Assembly: GCA_000720805.1 (NCBI GenBank)
Contig: JODI01000008.1
Span: forward strand, 90,366-154,365
DNA from: Streptomyces violaceoruber
GTDB taxonomy: Bacteria > Actinomycetota > Actinomycetes > Streptomycetales > Streptomycetaceae
DNA length: 64,000 nt
Direction of reading: 5' to 3'
Each line of letters begins with the position of its first letter. The stretch's first letter is position 1. The notes under the pieces are model-generated. The model saw nothing but the letters and a program-made list of their open reading frames with translations, had not been told where the DNA came from and did no database searches. Shown piece by piece: positions 36,195 to 45,402 of this stretch. A program made the translations under genes and the position numbers.

Positions 36195-36834
36195 GGCCGG
36201 CCCGGATCGCGTAGCGGGTCAGTTCCAGGCGGTCGCGCATGCCGAGCTTCTGGAGCAGGTTCGCGCGATGGCGTTCGACCGTCTTCGCACTGATGAAGAG
36301 CAGTTCGCCGATCTCCTTGGAGGTGTGGCCCTCGGCGACCAGTTTGAGGATCTCCTCCTCGCGTTCGGTGATGGCCCGCTCGGGCAGTCCGTCGCCCCGG
36401 TGCAGCCGCTCCAGGTAGGAACGGACCAGGGCCCGTTCCGCGCCCGGGTAGATGAACGGTTCGTCCCGTACGGCCGCCCGGCATGCCTCGACGAGATCGC
36501 GGTCGGCGACGGACTTGAGGACGTAGCCGCTGGCGCCCGCCTTGAGGGCCTCGAAGAAGTACTGCTCGTTGTCGTACATGGTCAGGACGAGGATGTGCAG
36601 CCCGGGCAGCCGCCGGGAGAGTTCGCGGGCCGCCTGCAGACCGCTCATCCGGGGCATGGCGATGTCCAGCACGGCCAGATCGACGTCACGCGCGCGTGCC
36701 AGCTCGACCGCCTCCGCCCCGTCGCCCGCCTCGGCCACCACGGTGAGGTCCGGCTCCCCCTCCAGGATGAGACGCACGCCACGGCGTACGAGGGTGTGGT
36801 CGTCGGCGAGCAGAACGCGGATCGGGGCCGCCAT
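36181..36834 (-). CDS. NarL/LuxR-family response regulator (second pair)
   Basis: 217-residue regulator: receiver domain with DDH near residues 11-13, phosphoacceptor Asp in DLAVLDIAMPRMSG and Lys in GYVLKSVAD, then a LuxR HTH (TEREEEILKLVAEGHTSKEI...). Its ATG overlaps the TGA of the kinase gene by four bases. By gene order it corresponds to the S. coelicolor SCO5784/SCO5785 pair, reported to affect secondary metabolism and secreted proteins; that orthology is inferred from position. Confidence 0.94.
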   Translation of the reverse strand: MAAPIRVLLADDHTLVRRGVRLILEGEPDLTVVAEAGDGAEAVELARARDVDLAVLDIAMPRMSGLQAARELSRRLPGLHILVLTMYDNEQYFFEALKAGASGYVLKSVADRDLVEACRAAVRDEPFIYPGAERALVRSYLERLHRGDGLPERAITEREEEILKLVAEGHTSKEIGELLFISAKTVERHRANLLQKLGMRDRLELTRYAIRAGLIDP

Positions 36835-37880
36835 CAGCGACTGTCCCCTGCCGCCACGGGGATACGCAGCCGTATGTCGGTGCCCCGGCCGGGGGCGGGT
36901 TCCAGGCAGAGCGTGGCCCCTATGAGGAGCGCACGTTCGCGCATACCGCTGATGCCGGAGCCGTCGGGCGCCTCGCCGAGGCCCTTGCCGTTGTCGCGTA
37001 CGAGGAGTTCGACGCTGTCCGTGACCGGCCGCAGCCGGACGTCCGCGCGGTCGGCGGCGGAGTGCCGGGCGGTGTTGGTGAGGCCCTCCTGGGCCACCCG
37101 GTAAAGCACGAGTTCGGACTCCTCGGTGAGGTGGGGCAGATCGGCGGGTATGTGATGGCCGACCGTCAGGCCGTGCGCGCTGAACTCGGCCGCGAGCGAG
37201 CGCAGGGCGCTGGCCAGGCCGAGTTCCTCCAGCACGCCGGGGCGCAGTCGGCGGGCGATACGGCGGATCTCGTCGAGGCCCGCGCGGGTGGCCTCCTGGG
37301 CCTGGCCGACCTCCTCGCGCAGTTCCTCGGGCGCCCGGTCGGCGACGCGTTTGAGCTGGAGGAGGACGGCGGTCAGGGTCTGGCCGACCTCGTCGTGGAG
37401 TTCGCGGGCGATGCGCTGCCGTTCGCGCTCCTGGGCGGAGAGCGCGCGCGCCGCGCCGGCGGCCCGCTCGGCCTCCAGCCGGTCGAGCATGGTGTTGTAC
37501 GTCGTGATCAGCGCGGCCGTCTCGGCGGGCCCGGAGACGGGGGCACGGGCTCCGGGGCGGCGCAGGTCCGCGGTGGCCATGGCGCGGCCCAGCCGCTGCA
37601 GGGGGGCGAGGCCGACCCGCAGCACGAGCGCGTTGACGGCCAGCAGGGCCGCGAGGCCGCCGACGACGGCCAGGGCCTCGCCCGGCAGCACGGGGGTCGA
37701 CACGGTGACCGGGCCCAGCAGCAGCGCGGCGGCGGCGACCAGGCCGACGGCGTTGAGCGAGAAGATCCGCCAGAACAGCGACACGGTCCCGTTTCCGCTC
37801 CCCCCGTTCAGTGCACCCGACCCCTTCGCGGCCAGCCTCCCAGCCGTCCGCCGGCCGCGTATATCCGTGACAACACCCAT
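36834..37880 (-). CDS. Sensor histidine kinase with HAMP domain (second pair)
   Basis: 348-residue membrane kinase. Two membrane helices (ISLNAVGLVAAAALLLGPVTV-like region ~40-60 and LAVVGGLAALLAVNALVLRV ~70-90), a HAMP linker, the His box RIARELHDEVGQTLTAVLLQ, and an ATPase domain with EGLTNTARHSAADRADV and GSGISGMRERA. ATG 37880 (MGVVTDIRGRRT) has GGTGG five bases upstream. Translationally coupled to the regulator gene; divergent from the antiporter operon. Confidence 0.93.
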   Translation of the reverse strand: MGVVTDIRGRRTAGRLAAKGSGALNGGSGNGTVSLFWRIFSLNAVGLVAAAALLLGPVTVSTPVLPGEALAVVGGLAALLAVNALVLRVGLAPLQRLGRAMATADLRRPGARAPVSGPAETAALITTYNTMLDRLEAERAAGAARALSAQERERQRIARELHDEVGQTLTAVLLQLKRVADRAPEELREEVGQAQEATRAGLDEIRRIARRLRPGVLEELGLASALRSLAAEFSAHGLTVGHHIPADLPHLTEESELVLYRVAQEGLTNTARHSAADRADVRLRPVTDSVELLVRDNGKGLGEAPDGSGISGMRERALLIGATLCLEPAPGRGTDIRLRIPVAAGDSR

Positions 37881-38045
37881 GTCGCCACCGTACGGGTGGG
37901 TGACAGCATGCAGACGGGGCAACCGTGATCGTCGAAAGCCCGGGACCGACCGAGTGCACCGATGACCACTCGTATCCACAAACGATCCCTCCACAGCCAT
38001 CCGTGTCGACAAAGCCATACGCATCCACAAGCAAGGGGAAGAAAC

Positions 38046-38531
38046 GTGTCTGCTCCGCGTCTGAGGGCGACGCCGCTGCCGGGGATCGGGGTCCAGTACG
38101 ACCTCGTCACCCGGGAACAACGCCATCTGTCCGTGGTGGCACACCGCGACGGCGCCCGCACGGTCAGCGTGTACCAGGCCGACGACCCCGACTCCTGTGC
38201 GCAGTCCCTGCGGCTGACCGGTGCCGAGGCCGGAGCGCTGGTCGACGCGCTGAAGCCGGCCCACCACAGCGCGAGCCTGCTCTCCACGACCGAGCTGGGG
38301 CTGGTCGCCGAGCGGATCGAGGTCGCGGCGGCGTCACGGTGGAACGGACGTGTTCTGGGCGACACGCGGATGCGGACCGAGACCGGCGCGTCCGTGGTGG
38401 CGGTGCTGCGACGGACCGAGGCGATCCCGTCACCGACGCCGGACTTCCGGCTCGTCGGCGGGGACACGCTCATCGTGATCGGCACCCGTGAGGGCGTCGA
38501 CGCGGCCGCGTCGATCCTCGGTCGGGAGTGA
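38046..38531 (+). CDS. RCK_C (TrkA-C) regulatory subunit of cation/proton antiporter, CpeA-like
   Basis: 161-residue cytosolic subunit with a C-terminal RCK_C domain (about 75-158: LVAERIEVAAASRWNGRVLGD ... DFRLVGGDTLIVIGTREGVD). GTG at 38046 has GGGGAAG upstream. The antiporter gene follows four bases later. In S. venezuelae the similar CpeA binds c-di-AMP and pairs with the CpeB antiporter; similarity and gene order suggest the same here, which is inference. No c-di-AMP (ydaO) riboswitch was seen upstream. Confidence 0.85.
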   Translation: MSAPRLRATPLPGIGVQYDLVTREQRHLSVVAHRDGARTVSVYQADDPDSCAQSLRLTGAEAGALVDALKPAHHSASLLSTTELGLVAERIEVAAASRWNGRVLGDTRMRTETGASVVAVLRRTEAIPSPTPDFRLVGGDTLIVIGTREGVDAAASILGRE

Positions 38532-38535
38532 GCCG

Positions 38536-39774
38536 GTGCACTCCGCGGTCCTCCTGATCGAGTTCGGTTCCATCATCCTCGGCCTCGGCCTGCTCGGCCG
38601 GTTCGCCGCCCGCTTCCGCCTCTCCCCCATCCCGCTGTACCTGTTGGCCGGACTGGCCTTCGGCGAGGGCGGTCTGCTGCCGCTCGGCGCGAGCGAGGAG
38701 TTCGTCGCGACGGGCGCCGAGATCGGCGTGATCCTGCTCCTGCTGATGCTCGGCCTGGAGTACACGGCCGGTGACCTGGTCACCAACCTGAGGGCCCACT
38801 ATCCGGCCGGCCTCGTGGACGGCGCCCTCAACGCGGTGCCGGGGGCGCTGGCGGCGCTGCTGCTCGGCTGGGGTCCGGTGGCCGCGGTCGTTCTCGCCGG
38901 CGTCACCTGGATCTCGTCGTCCGGGGTCATCGCCAAGGTGCTCGGCGACCTGGGCCGGGTGGGCAACCGGGAGACACCGGTGATCCTCAGCGTCCTCGTG
39001 CTGGAGGACCTGGCGATGGCGGTCTACCTGCCGATCGTCACCGCGCTGGTGGCCGGGGCCGGGCTGCTGGCCAGCAGCCTCACGCTCGCGATCGCGCTGG
39101 GCGCGGCGGGTCTCGTCCTGTTCGTCGCGGTCCGCTACGGCCGCCTCATCTCCCGTTTCGTCTCCAGCGACGACCCGGAGAAGCTGCTCCTGGTGGTGCT
39201 GGGGCTGACCATTCTGGTCGCGGGGATCGCCCAGCAGCTCCAGGTCTCGGCCGCGGTGGGCGCCTTCCTGGTGGGCATCGCGCTGTCCGGGGAGGTCGCG
39301 GAGGGTGCGCACACCCTGCTGAGCCCCCTGCGGGACCTGTTCGCGGCCGTCTTCTTCGTCTTCTTCGGGCTGCACACCGACCCGGCCAGCATCCCGCCCG
39401 TCCTGCTCCCCGCGCTCGCCCTGGCGGTCCTCACGGCCGCGACGAAGATCGCCACCGGGTACTGGGCGGCCCGCCGGGCCGGGATCTCCGTCAAGGGCCG
39501 CTGGCGGGCGGGCGGCGCGCTGGTGGCCCGCGGCGAGTTCTCGATCGTCATCGCGGGGCTCGCGGTCAGCGCGGGCATAGAGCCCTCTCTGGGGCCCCTG
39601 GCCACGGCGTACGTCCTCATCCTGGTCGTCCTCGGCCCGCTCACCGCCCGCTTCACGGAGCCCCTGGCGTCCCGGTGGACCCGCCGCTCCGACCACCGCC
39701 CGTCGACACCGGAGGCCTCTTCGCGTACGGCGGAGGCGGGCGCGGAGGCCGGGGCGTCGATCGGCCGCGACTGA
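38536..39774 (+). CDS. Cation:proton antiporter, CPA2 family (CpeB-like)
   Basis: 412-residue integral membrane protein with about 12-13 helices, from SAVLLIEFGSIILGLGLLGRF to the last at TAYVLILVVLGPLTARF. Typical CPA2 (KefB/KhtU-type) sequence includes GVILLLLMLGLEYT, VTWISSSGVIAKVLGDLG and VGAFLVGIALSG. GTG at 38536 has GGGAG seven bases upstream. Most likely exports K+ or Na+ in exchange for protons under control of the RCK_C protein encoded just before it. Confidence 0.92.
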   Translation: MHSAVLLIEFGSIILGLGLLGRFAARFRLSPIPLYLLAGLAFGEGGLLPLGASEEFVATGAEIGVILLLLMLGLEYTAGDLVTNLRAHYPAGLVDGALNAVPGALAALLLGWGPVAAVVLAGVTWISSSGVIAKVLGDLGRVGNRETPVILSVLVLEDLAMAVYLPIVTALVAGAGLLASSLTLAIALGAAGLVLFVAVRYGRLISRFVSSDDPEKLLLVVLGLTILVAGIAQQLQVSAAVGAFLVGIALSGEVAEGAHTLLSPLRDLFAAVFFVFFGLHTDPASIPPVLLPALALAVLTAATKIATGYWAARRAGISVKGRWRAGGALVARGEFSIVIAGLAVSAGIEPSLGPLATAYVLILVVLGPLTARFTEPLASRWTRRSDHRPSTPEASSRTAEAGAEAGASIGRD

Positions 39775-39930
39775 GCCGCCGGTGGCCGGTCAGCCGTGGA
39801 AACCGGCGGCGGGCCCGCTTCCGGACCGATGGCGGGCCCGCTTCCGGGTAGCCGCCTTCACCGCCGCGGGGAGCGCCCCGGCCTCCCCTCCCCTGGTCAG
39901 CACCACGTCCCGGCTGGCAGGATCGCGCGC

Positions 39931-40929
39931 ATGTCCAGAGGCTTCCCCCCCATCGGCAGGCGCCGGGCCCTGCAGGGCGCTGCCGCCGGGTTCGTCGCGT
40001 TCGGTCTGCTCCTGTGGTGGCTGCTGCCCCTGGGCGAGGAACCGCCGGGCGGGACGATCAAGTTCAGTACCGGTACGAGGGCGGGCGTCTACCAGAAGTA
40101 CGGAAAGATGCTGAGCGACGCGTTCGCCAAGGACATGCCGGACCTGAAGGTGCGGTTGAAGGACAGCGGCGGCTCACAGGCGAACGTCAAGCGCGTGGCG
40201 AACGGAGAGGCCGACTTCACCATCGCGGCGGCCGACGCGGTGGAGACGTACAAACTGGAAAAGGGGGCCCGCGCCGACCAGTTGCGAGGTGTGGCCCGCC
40301 TCTACGACGACTACGTCCAGCTCGTCGTTCCGCGCGACTCCTCCATCAGATCCGTCGCGCAGCTGAAGGGGAAGCGCGTTGCCATAGGGCCGCCGGACTC
40401 GGGTGTGCGGCTGATCGCCGACCGGGTGCTCAAGGCGGCGAACATCAACGCCCAGAAGGACATCACGCCGTTCCCCGACGGCATCGACTCCGGCCCCGAC
40501 GGGCTGAAGCGCGGCGATTTCGACGCGTTCTTCTGGTCGAGCGGACTGCCGACCGAGGGGCTGGTGAACCTGTCCAAGACCTTCGCCTTCCGGTTCGTGC
40601 CGATCGGTACGGACCTCGTCACGAAGCTGCACGACCAGGGCGGCGCGAGCAGCTACTACCGGGCCACCAACATGCCCGCGTCGGCCTATCCCTCGGTGCA
40701 GAAGGGATCCACGGTGGCGACCATCGCGGTGTCCAACCTGCTGATAACCCGCGCGGACATGGACCCGAGACTCACCGAGTGGCTGACCCGGACCGTGATC
40801 AGGAGCCGGGACCACATCGGCGACAGAGTCCACTCCGCCCAGTTGGTCGACGTACGCACGGCCATCTACACGGATCCGTTGCCCTTGCACGACGGCGCCC
40901 GGCGCTACTACCGCTCCGTCAAGCCGTAG
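39931..40929 (+). CDS. TAXI-family (TRAP-associated) solute-binding protein
   Basis: 332-residue extracytoplasmic binding protein with one N-terminal membrane anchor or signal (AAAGFVAFGLLLWWLLPLG). TAXI-type stretches include IKFSTGTRAGVYQKYGK, SGGSQANVKRVANGEADFTI and AIGPPDSGVRLIADRVL. ATG at 39931 has AGGA nine bases upstream. No TRAP permease genes are adjacent; stand-alone TAXI proteins next to sensor kinases are known, so it might feed a signal to the kinase gene 145 bp downstream on the other strand (speculative). A 24-bp-period repeat of ggcgggcccgcttccgg lies at 39807-39847. Confidence 0.87.
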   Translation: MSRGFPPIGRRRALQGAAAGFVAFGLLLWWLLPLGEEPPGGTIKFSTGTRAGVYQKYGKMLSDAFAKDMPDLKVRLKDSGGSQANVKRVANGEADFTIAAADAVETYKLEKGARADQLRGVARLYDDYVQLVVPRDSSIRSVAQLKGKRVAIGPPDSGVRLIADRVLKAANINAQKDITPFPDGIDSGPDGLKRGDFDAFFWSSGLPTEGLVNLSKTFAFRFVPIGTDLVTKLHDQGGASSYYRATNMPASAYPSVQKGSTVATIAVSNLLITRADMDPRLTEWLTRTVIRSRDHIGDRVHSAQLVDVRTAIYTDPLPLHDGARRYYRSVKP

Positions 40930-41073
40930 GGGCGTCTGCGCACTTGACGCACGGTCACCGCGACGGCGACGTACGAAGTCCCGCCCGCCCGCCGTGGGCG
41001 GAGTCACACACGGGCCGCCGCCCAGCCTCACCCGAACGCCGCGGATGGGCCGACGAGGACGCCGTACCCCGCC

Positions 41074-42465
41074 TCACGCCACCGGGCCCGACCGCGGCAC
41101 CCTCACCGTGACCGTCAGCCCGTGCGGCTCGTGGTGGGCGTAGGAGATCGAGCCGCCGCCCGCCGCGAGCAGGGTCCGGGAGATGGACAGGCCGAGGCCG
41201 GAGCCCTTCACGTTCTGGTGGCGGCCGCTGCGCCAGAAGCGGTCGCCGATGCGGGCGAGTTCCTCGTCGGTCAGTCCGGGGCCGCGGTCGCTGACCACGA
41301 TGGTGGAGGTGTCGCCGTCGGAGGCCACCGTGACCTCCACGGTCGCGTCCTCCGGCGTGAACTTCACCGCGTTGTCGATCACGGCGTCCAGCGCGCTGGA
41401 GAGCGTGACCGGGTCGGCCCACCCGGTGGTGGGCGGGCAGTCGCCCACCAGTCGTACGCCCTTGGCCTCGGCGGTCGGTGACCAGGCGGCGACCCGCTCG
41501 GTGGTCAGCGCGCCGATGTCGGTGATCCTCAGGTCCGCCTCGGTGTGCTCGGCCAGGGCCAGGTCGAGCAGGTCGTCGAGGACCTGGGCCAGGCGCTTGC
41601 CCTCGGCCTGGACGGAGGCGATCTCCTGATTGCCCTCCGGTAGTTCGAAGGCCAGCAGTTCGATGCGCAGCAACAGCGCCGCGAGCGGGTTGCGCAGCTG
41701 GTGCGAGGCGTCGGCGACGAAGGCGCGCTGCTGCTCCAGGACGTCCTCGACGTTGTCCGCCATCTCGTTGAACGACCGGGCGAGCCTGCGGAGTTCCGGC
41801 GGACCGCCGGCGGCCGCGACCCGGGACTTCAGGGCGCCGCTCGCGATCATGTGGGTGGTGGTGTCCAGGATGCGCACGGGCCTGAGCACCCAGCCCGTCA
41901 GCCGCAGGGCGGCGCCGACGGCGAGCAGCATCGCGGCGATCTCCCCCGCGCCGATGACCAGCCAGCCGTGCAGGATCCGCGACCGCATCTGCCCGGTGGG
42001 CGAGTCGGTGACCACCACCGCGACGACATCGCCGTCCCGGATGACCGGCGAGGCGACGACCAGGCGGCCGCGCTGCCAGGGCCACACCTGGTGGGGGTCA
42101 TGGCTGCGCCGGCTCAGCAGGGCCTCGGCGTACGCGTCCCGCACCACGCCCGTCGCCGGGAGGGCGAAGCCGGACGGCGCCTTCGCCATGACGCTCTCGT
42201 TGGCGTAGAAGACGCCCGCCTGGATCCCGTAGACCTCGAAGTAGCTGGTGAGCTCGCTGTTCAGGGTCGCCTGGCGCTCGTTCGACTCGCCGGGGGTGTC
42301 GGTGACGAACTGGGCGAGCGCCGCGAAGCGCGCCGTGTCGTCGATCCGGTCGACGACCACCTTCTGCTGCTGGGCCCCTGCGACGCTCACCGCGAGCGGG
42401 ACGCCGAGCGCCAGCAGCACGGCCGCCATCAGGACGATCAGCAGCGGGAGGAGACGTGTACGCAC
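41074..42465 (-). CDS. gluK: Glutamate-responsive sensor histidine kinase GluK
   Basis: 463-residue membrane kinase: helix at ~5-27, an extracytoplasmic sensor domain (~30-165), a second helix (LVIGAGEIAAMLLAVGAALRL), HAMP, HisKA with FVADASHQLRNPLAALLL, and HATPase with DNAVKFTPED, DRGPGL and GSGLGLSI. GTG start at 42465. It faces gluABCD across gluR. In S. coelicolor the GluR-GluK pair senses glutamate and controls the adjacent gluABCD; the same gene order here supports the name. Confidence 0.9.
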   Translation of the reverse strand: MRTRLLPLLIVLMAAVLLALGVPLAVSVAGAQQQKVVVDRIDDTARFAALAQFVTDTPGESNERQATLNSELTSYFEVYGIQAGVFYANESVMAKAPSGFALPATGVVRDAYAEALLSRRSHDPHQVWPWQRGRLVVASPVIRDGDVVAVVVTDSPTGQMRSRILHGWLVIGAGEIAAMLLAVGAALRLTGWVLRPVRILDTTTHMIASGALKSRVAAAGGPPELRRLARSFNEMADNVEDVLEQQRAFVADASHQLRNPLAALLLRIELLAFELPEGNQEIASVQAEGKRLAQVLDDLLDLALAEHTEADLRITDIGALTTERVAAWSPTAEAKGVRLVGDCPPTTGWADPVTLSSALDAVIDNAVKFTPEDATVEVTVASDGDTSTIVVSDRGPGLTDEELARIGDRFWRSGRHQNVKGSGLGLSISRTLLAAGGGSISYAHHEPHGLTVTVRVPRSGPVA

Positions 42466-42474
42466 CCGGCCCCG

Positions 42475-43161
42475 CTACGCGTCCGGGGCGACGAGCCGGT
42501 AGCCCACGCCGCGCACGGTCTCGATCAGGGCCGGCATGCGCAGCTTGGCGCGCAGCGAGGCGACGTGCACCTCCAGAGTGCGCCCGGTCCCCTCCCAACT
42601 GGTGCGCCACACCTCGCTGATGATCTGCTCCCGGCGGAAGACCACCCCCGGGCGCTGCGCGAGCAGGGCCAGGAGGTCGAACTCCTTGCGGGTCAGCTGG
42701 ATGACCGAACCGTCCACACTGACCTGACGGGTGGGCAGCTCGATGTGCACCGGACCGAGCCGCAGCGCGCCCTCCCCGCCGCCCGGGGTGTCCTCCTGGA
42801 CGGTGCGCCGGCTGACGGCGTGGATACGGGCGAGCAGTTCGCCCGTGTCGTAGGGCTTGACCACGTAGTCGTCGGCGCCGAGGTTGAGTCCGTGGATGCG
42901 GGAGCGGACGTCGGAGCGGGCGGTCACCATGATCACCGGGGTGCCGGTGCGCTTGCGGATCTTGCCGCACACCTCATAGCCGTCCTGGTCGGGCAGGCCC
43001 AGGTCGAGGAGGACGACGCCGAAGCCCGCGCCCTCCGGGACGAGCGCCTGGAGGGCCTCCTCGCCGCTGCGGGCGTGCGTGACGTCGAAACCGTGGCGCG
43101 CGAGGACCGCGGACAGGGCCGCGGCCACATGGTTGTCGTCCTCGACGAGGAGAAGTCTCAT
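42475..43161 (-). CDS. gluR: OmpR/PhoB-family response regulator GluR
   Basis: 228 residues: receiver domain with EDD (7-9), Asp in VVLLDLGLPDQDG and Lys in DDYVVKPYDTG, then a winged-helix output domain (RKEFDLLALLAQRPGVVFRRE ... SLRAKLRMPALIETVRGVGYRL). ATG 43161 has GGGGGCCGG upstream, a weak site. The kinase gene follows 9 bp downstream. It should bind the divergent gluA promoter, where an 11-bp-phased direct repeat is seen. Confidence 0.92.
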   Translation of the reverse strand: MRLLLVEDDNHVAAALSAVLARHGFDVTHARSGEEALQALVPEGAGFGVVLLDLGLPDQDGYEVCGKIRKRTGTPVIMVTARSDVRSRIHGLNLGADDYVVKPYDTGELLARIHAVSRRTVQEDTPGGGEGALRLGPVHIELPTRQVSVDGSVIQLTRKEFDLLALLAQRPGVVFRREQIISEVWRTSWEGTGRTLEVHVASLRAKLRMPALIETVRGVGYRLVAPDA

Positions 43162-43376
43162 CCGGCCCCCTTCGATTCATCGGACGTACCATCTGAATAT
43201 GTACTGAATGCGTGCCGCACGCGGTTTACCTGCACACGAATCACGTGCACGCGCGCGTGCGTGCGTGCCTGAGCAGTCACGCTGATGGACGAGGACGACG
43301 TCAAGAGGGTTCCGGTTGCGAGCGTCTTCCGTTACCCGGCCGATACGGACCCAGGCCGTAAGTGCTACAACATGTG

Positions 43377-43418
43377 TCCGATTGCTATCGGATCGTGATG
43401 CTCAGATTCCCCTCAGAT
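43377..43418 (+). promoter_or_regulatory. Candidate GluR operator upstream of gluA
   Basis: Direct heptamers ctcagat at 43401 and 43412, exactly 11 bp apart as in OmpR-family sites, preceded by the inverted repeat tccgat-tgct-atcgga (43377-43392). They lie 68-109 bp upstream of the gluA ATG. The rest of the 324-bp gluR-gluA gap holds a Gly/Cys-type gtgcgtgc repetitive stretch near 43240-43270 and presumably the gluR promoter. Confidence 0.55.
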
Positions 43419-43485
43419 GTAATGACGCTGGTCGCGTGCCGTTACTAGGGTCCTCCGCAACCGAGGAGGACGGAGCCCAAAAGCG

Positions 43486-44262
43486 ATGACCGAAGTATCG
43501 GTGGCCAAGGAAGATGTGGCCGCGACCGGCGAACTGGTCGTCCTGAAGAGCGTCAACAAGCATTTCGGCGCGTTGCACGTGCTCCAGGACATCGATTTGA
43601 CGATCGCCCGCGGCGAGGTCGTCGTGGTCATCGGACCCTCCGGGTCCGGGAAGTCCACCCTGTGCCGCACCATCAACCGCCTGGAGACGATCGACTCCGG
43701 CACGATCACCATCGACGGCAAGCCGCTGCCCCAGGAGGGCAGGGAGCTGGCCCGGTTGCGCGCCGACGTCGGCATGGTGTTCCAGTCCTTCAACCTGTTC
43801 GCGCACAAGACCGTGCTCGAGAACGTCATGCTGGGCCAGATCAAGGTCCGCAAGACGGACAAGAAGCAGGCCGAGGAGAAGGCGCGATCCCTGCTCGACC
43901 GGGTAGGCGTGGCGACGCAGGCCGACAAGTACCCCGCACAGCTCTCCGGCGGCCAGCAGCAGCGCGTGGCCATCGCGCGGGCCCTGGCGATGGACCCCAA
44001 GGTCATGCTCTTCGACGAGCCCACGTCGGCTCTCGACCCGGAGATGATCAACGAGGTCCTGGAGGTCATGCAGCAGCTCGCTCGTGACGGCATGACCATG
44101 ATCGTCGTCACCCACGAGATGGGTTTCGCCCGTTCGGCCGCCAACCGCGTCGTGTTCATGGCCGACGGCCGCATCGTCGAAGAGGCTGTGCCGGGCCAGT
44201 TCTTCAGCAACCCCCGCAGCGACCGGGCCAAGGACTTCCTGTCCAAGATCCTGCACCACTGA
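43486..44262 (+). CDS. gluA: Glutamate ABC transporter ATP-binding protein
   Basis: 258-residue ATPase of the polar amino acid importer family. Walker A GPSGSGKST (50-58), Q loop FQSFNLF, signature LSGGQQQR (153-160), Walker B VMLFDEP (173-179), and the H loop in IVVTHEMGF. Slight N-terminal extension. First gene of gluABCD, under the divergent promoter shared with gluR. It energises glutamate uptake with GluC and GluD. Confidence 0.95.
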   Translation: MTEVSVAKEDVAATGELVVLKSVNKHFGALHVLQDIDLTIARGEVVVVIGPSGSGKSTLCRTINRLETIDSGTITIDGKPLPQEGRELARLRADVGMVFQSFNLFAHKTVLENVMLGQIKVRKTDKKQAEEKARSLLDRVGVATQADKYPAQLSGGQQQRVAIARALAMDPKVMLFDEPTSALDPEMINEVLEVMQQLARDGMTMIVVTHEMGFARSAANRVVFMADGRIVEEAVPGQFFSNPRSDRAKDFLSKILHH

Positions 44263-44338
44263 CGGCCCCGTCGCGCGCCTGAGACCTGCGTCAGGGCCCC
44301 TGAGGGCCCGCATCTTTCACAGACAAAGGATGTTCATC

Positions 44339-45253
44339 ATGAAACTCCGCAAGTCCGCCTCCGCGGCCGTCCTCGCCGTCCTCGCCCTGACCGTCTCGGC
44401 CTGTGGCGGCGAGTCCGGCAACGCCGGCGACACGCCCGGCGAGACCGGCGGCGCGAACCAGCCGAAGCTTCCGACGTACACCGTCGCCTCGGACGTGAAG
44501 GTCGACTCCCCCACCCTGAAGAAGGCCCAGCAGGCCGGCAAGCTCGTCATCGGCGCGAAGAACGACCAGCCGTTCCTGGGCTTCGAGGACACCGACGGCA
44601 AGCGTTCCGGCTTCGACATCGAGATCGCCAAGATGGTGGCGGCCGACCTCGGCTTCAAGCCCTCGCAGATCGAGTTCAAGACAGTCGACTCGAACGTCCG
44701 CGAGACCACCATCTCCAAGGGCGAAGTACAGCTCTACGTGGGCACGTACACGATCAACGACGAGCGCAAGAAGCAGGTCGGCTTCGCCGGTCCGTACTTC
44801 CTCGCGGGCGCCGACCTCCTCATCCGCGCGGACGAGAAGGGCATCACCGGCCCCGACTCGCTCAAGGGCAAGACGGTCTGTTCCATCAAGGGCTCCACTC
44901 CGCTCCAGGAGATCAAGAAGCCCAAGTACGGTGCCAAGACCGTGGAGTTGTCCAAGTACTCCGAGTGCGTCCAGCAGTTGCTCAACAACGAGGTCGACGC
45001 GGTGACCACCGACGACGCGATCCTCAAGGGCTATGCCGCTCAGCGCCCGACGAAGCTGAAGGTCGTCGGCAAGCCGTTCACCAAGGAGCCGTACGGCGTC
45101 GGCATGAACAAGGACGACAAGGCCCTGCGCGACGCGGTCAACGACGCCCTCGAGGCGCACGAGAAGAACGGCGACTACAAGAAGGCGTACGACGCCACGC
45201 TCGGCCTGTCCAAGTCGGCGTACACCGAGCCCCCGGCCGTCGAGCGTTACTGA
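44339..45253 (+). CDS. gluB: Glutamate-binding lipoprotein
   Basis: 304-residue periplasmic-binding-type (PBP2) lipoprotein. Signal AAVLAVLALTVSACGG with lipobox TVSAC, then a solute-binding domain typical of basic/polar amino acid transporters (NDQPFLGFEDTDGKRSGFDIEIAK, TTISKGEVQLYVGTYTIND). ATG 44339 was preferred over 44330 because AAAGGA lies eight bases before it. It follows gluA after a 76-bp gap containing gggccc-ctga-gggccc, a small hairpin that may adjust its expression. Confidence 0.95.
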   Translation: MKLRKSASAAVLAVLALTVSACGGESGNAGDTPGETGGANQPKLPTYTVASDVKVDSPTLKKAQQAGKLVIGAKNDQPFLGFEDTDGKRSGFDIEIAKMVAADLGFKPSQIEFKTVDSNVRETTISKGEVQLYVGTYTINDERKKQVGFAGPYFLAGADLLIRADEKGITGPDSLKGKTVCSIKGSTPLQEIKKPKYGAKTVELSKYSECVQQLLNNEVDAVTTDDAILKGYAAQRPTKLKVVGKPFTKEPYGVGMNKDDKALRDAVNDALEAHEKNGDYKKAYDATLGLSKSAYTEPPAVERY

Positions 45254-45402
45254 GGATCCGGTGCGGCGCCGCGCCCGGAGAGCCGGCCACGTCCGCCCTC
45301 ACCGACCGGCCGCCGTCCGAACCGTCCGTCCCGGGCGCCCGCACCCTGCGCGCCCGTGACGGCCCCTTCCCTGCCCGTACGCCGCCCACGAGGACCTTCT
45401 CC

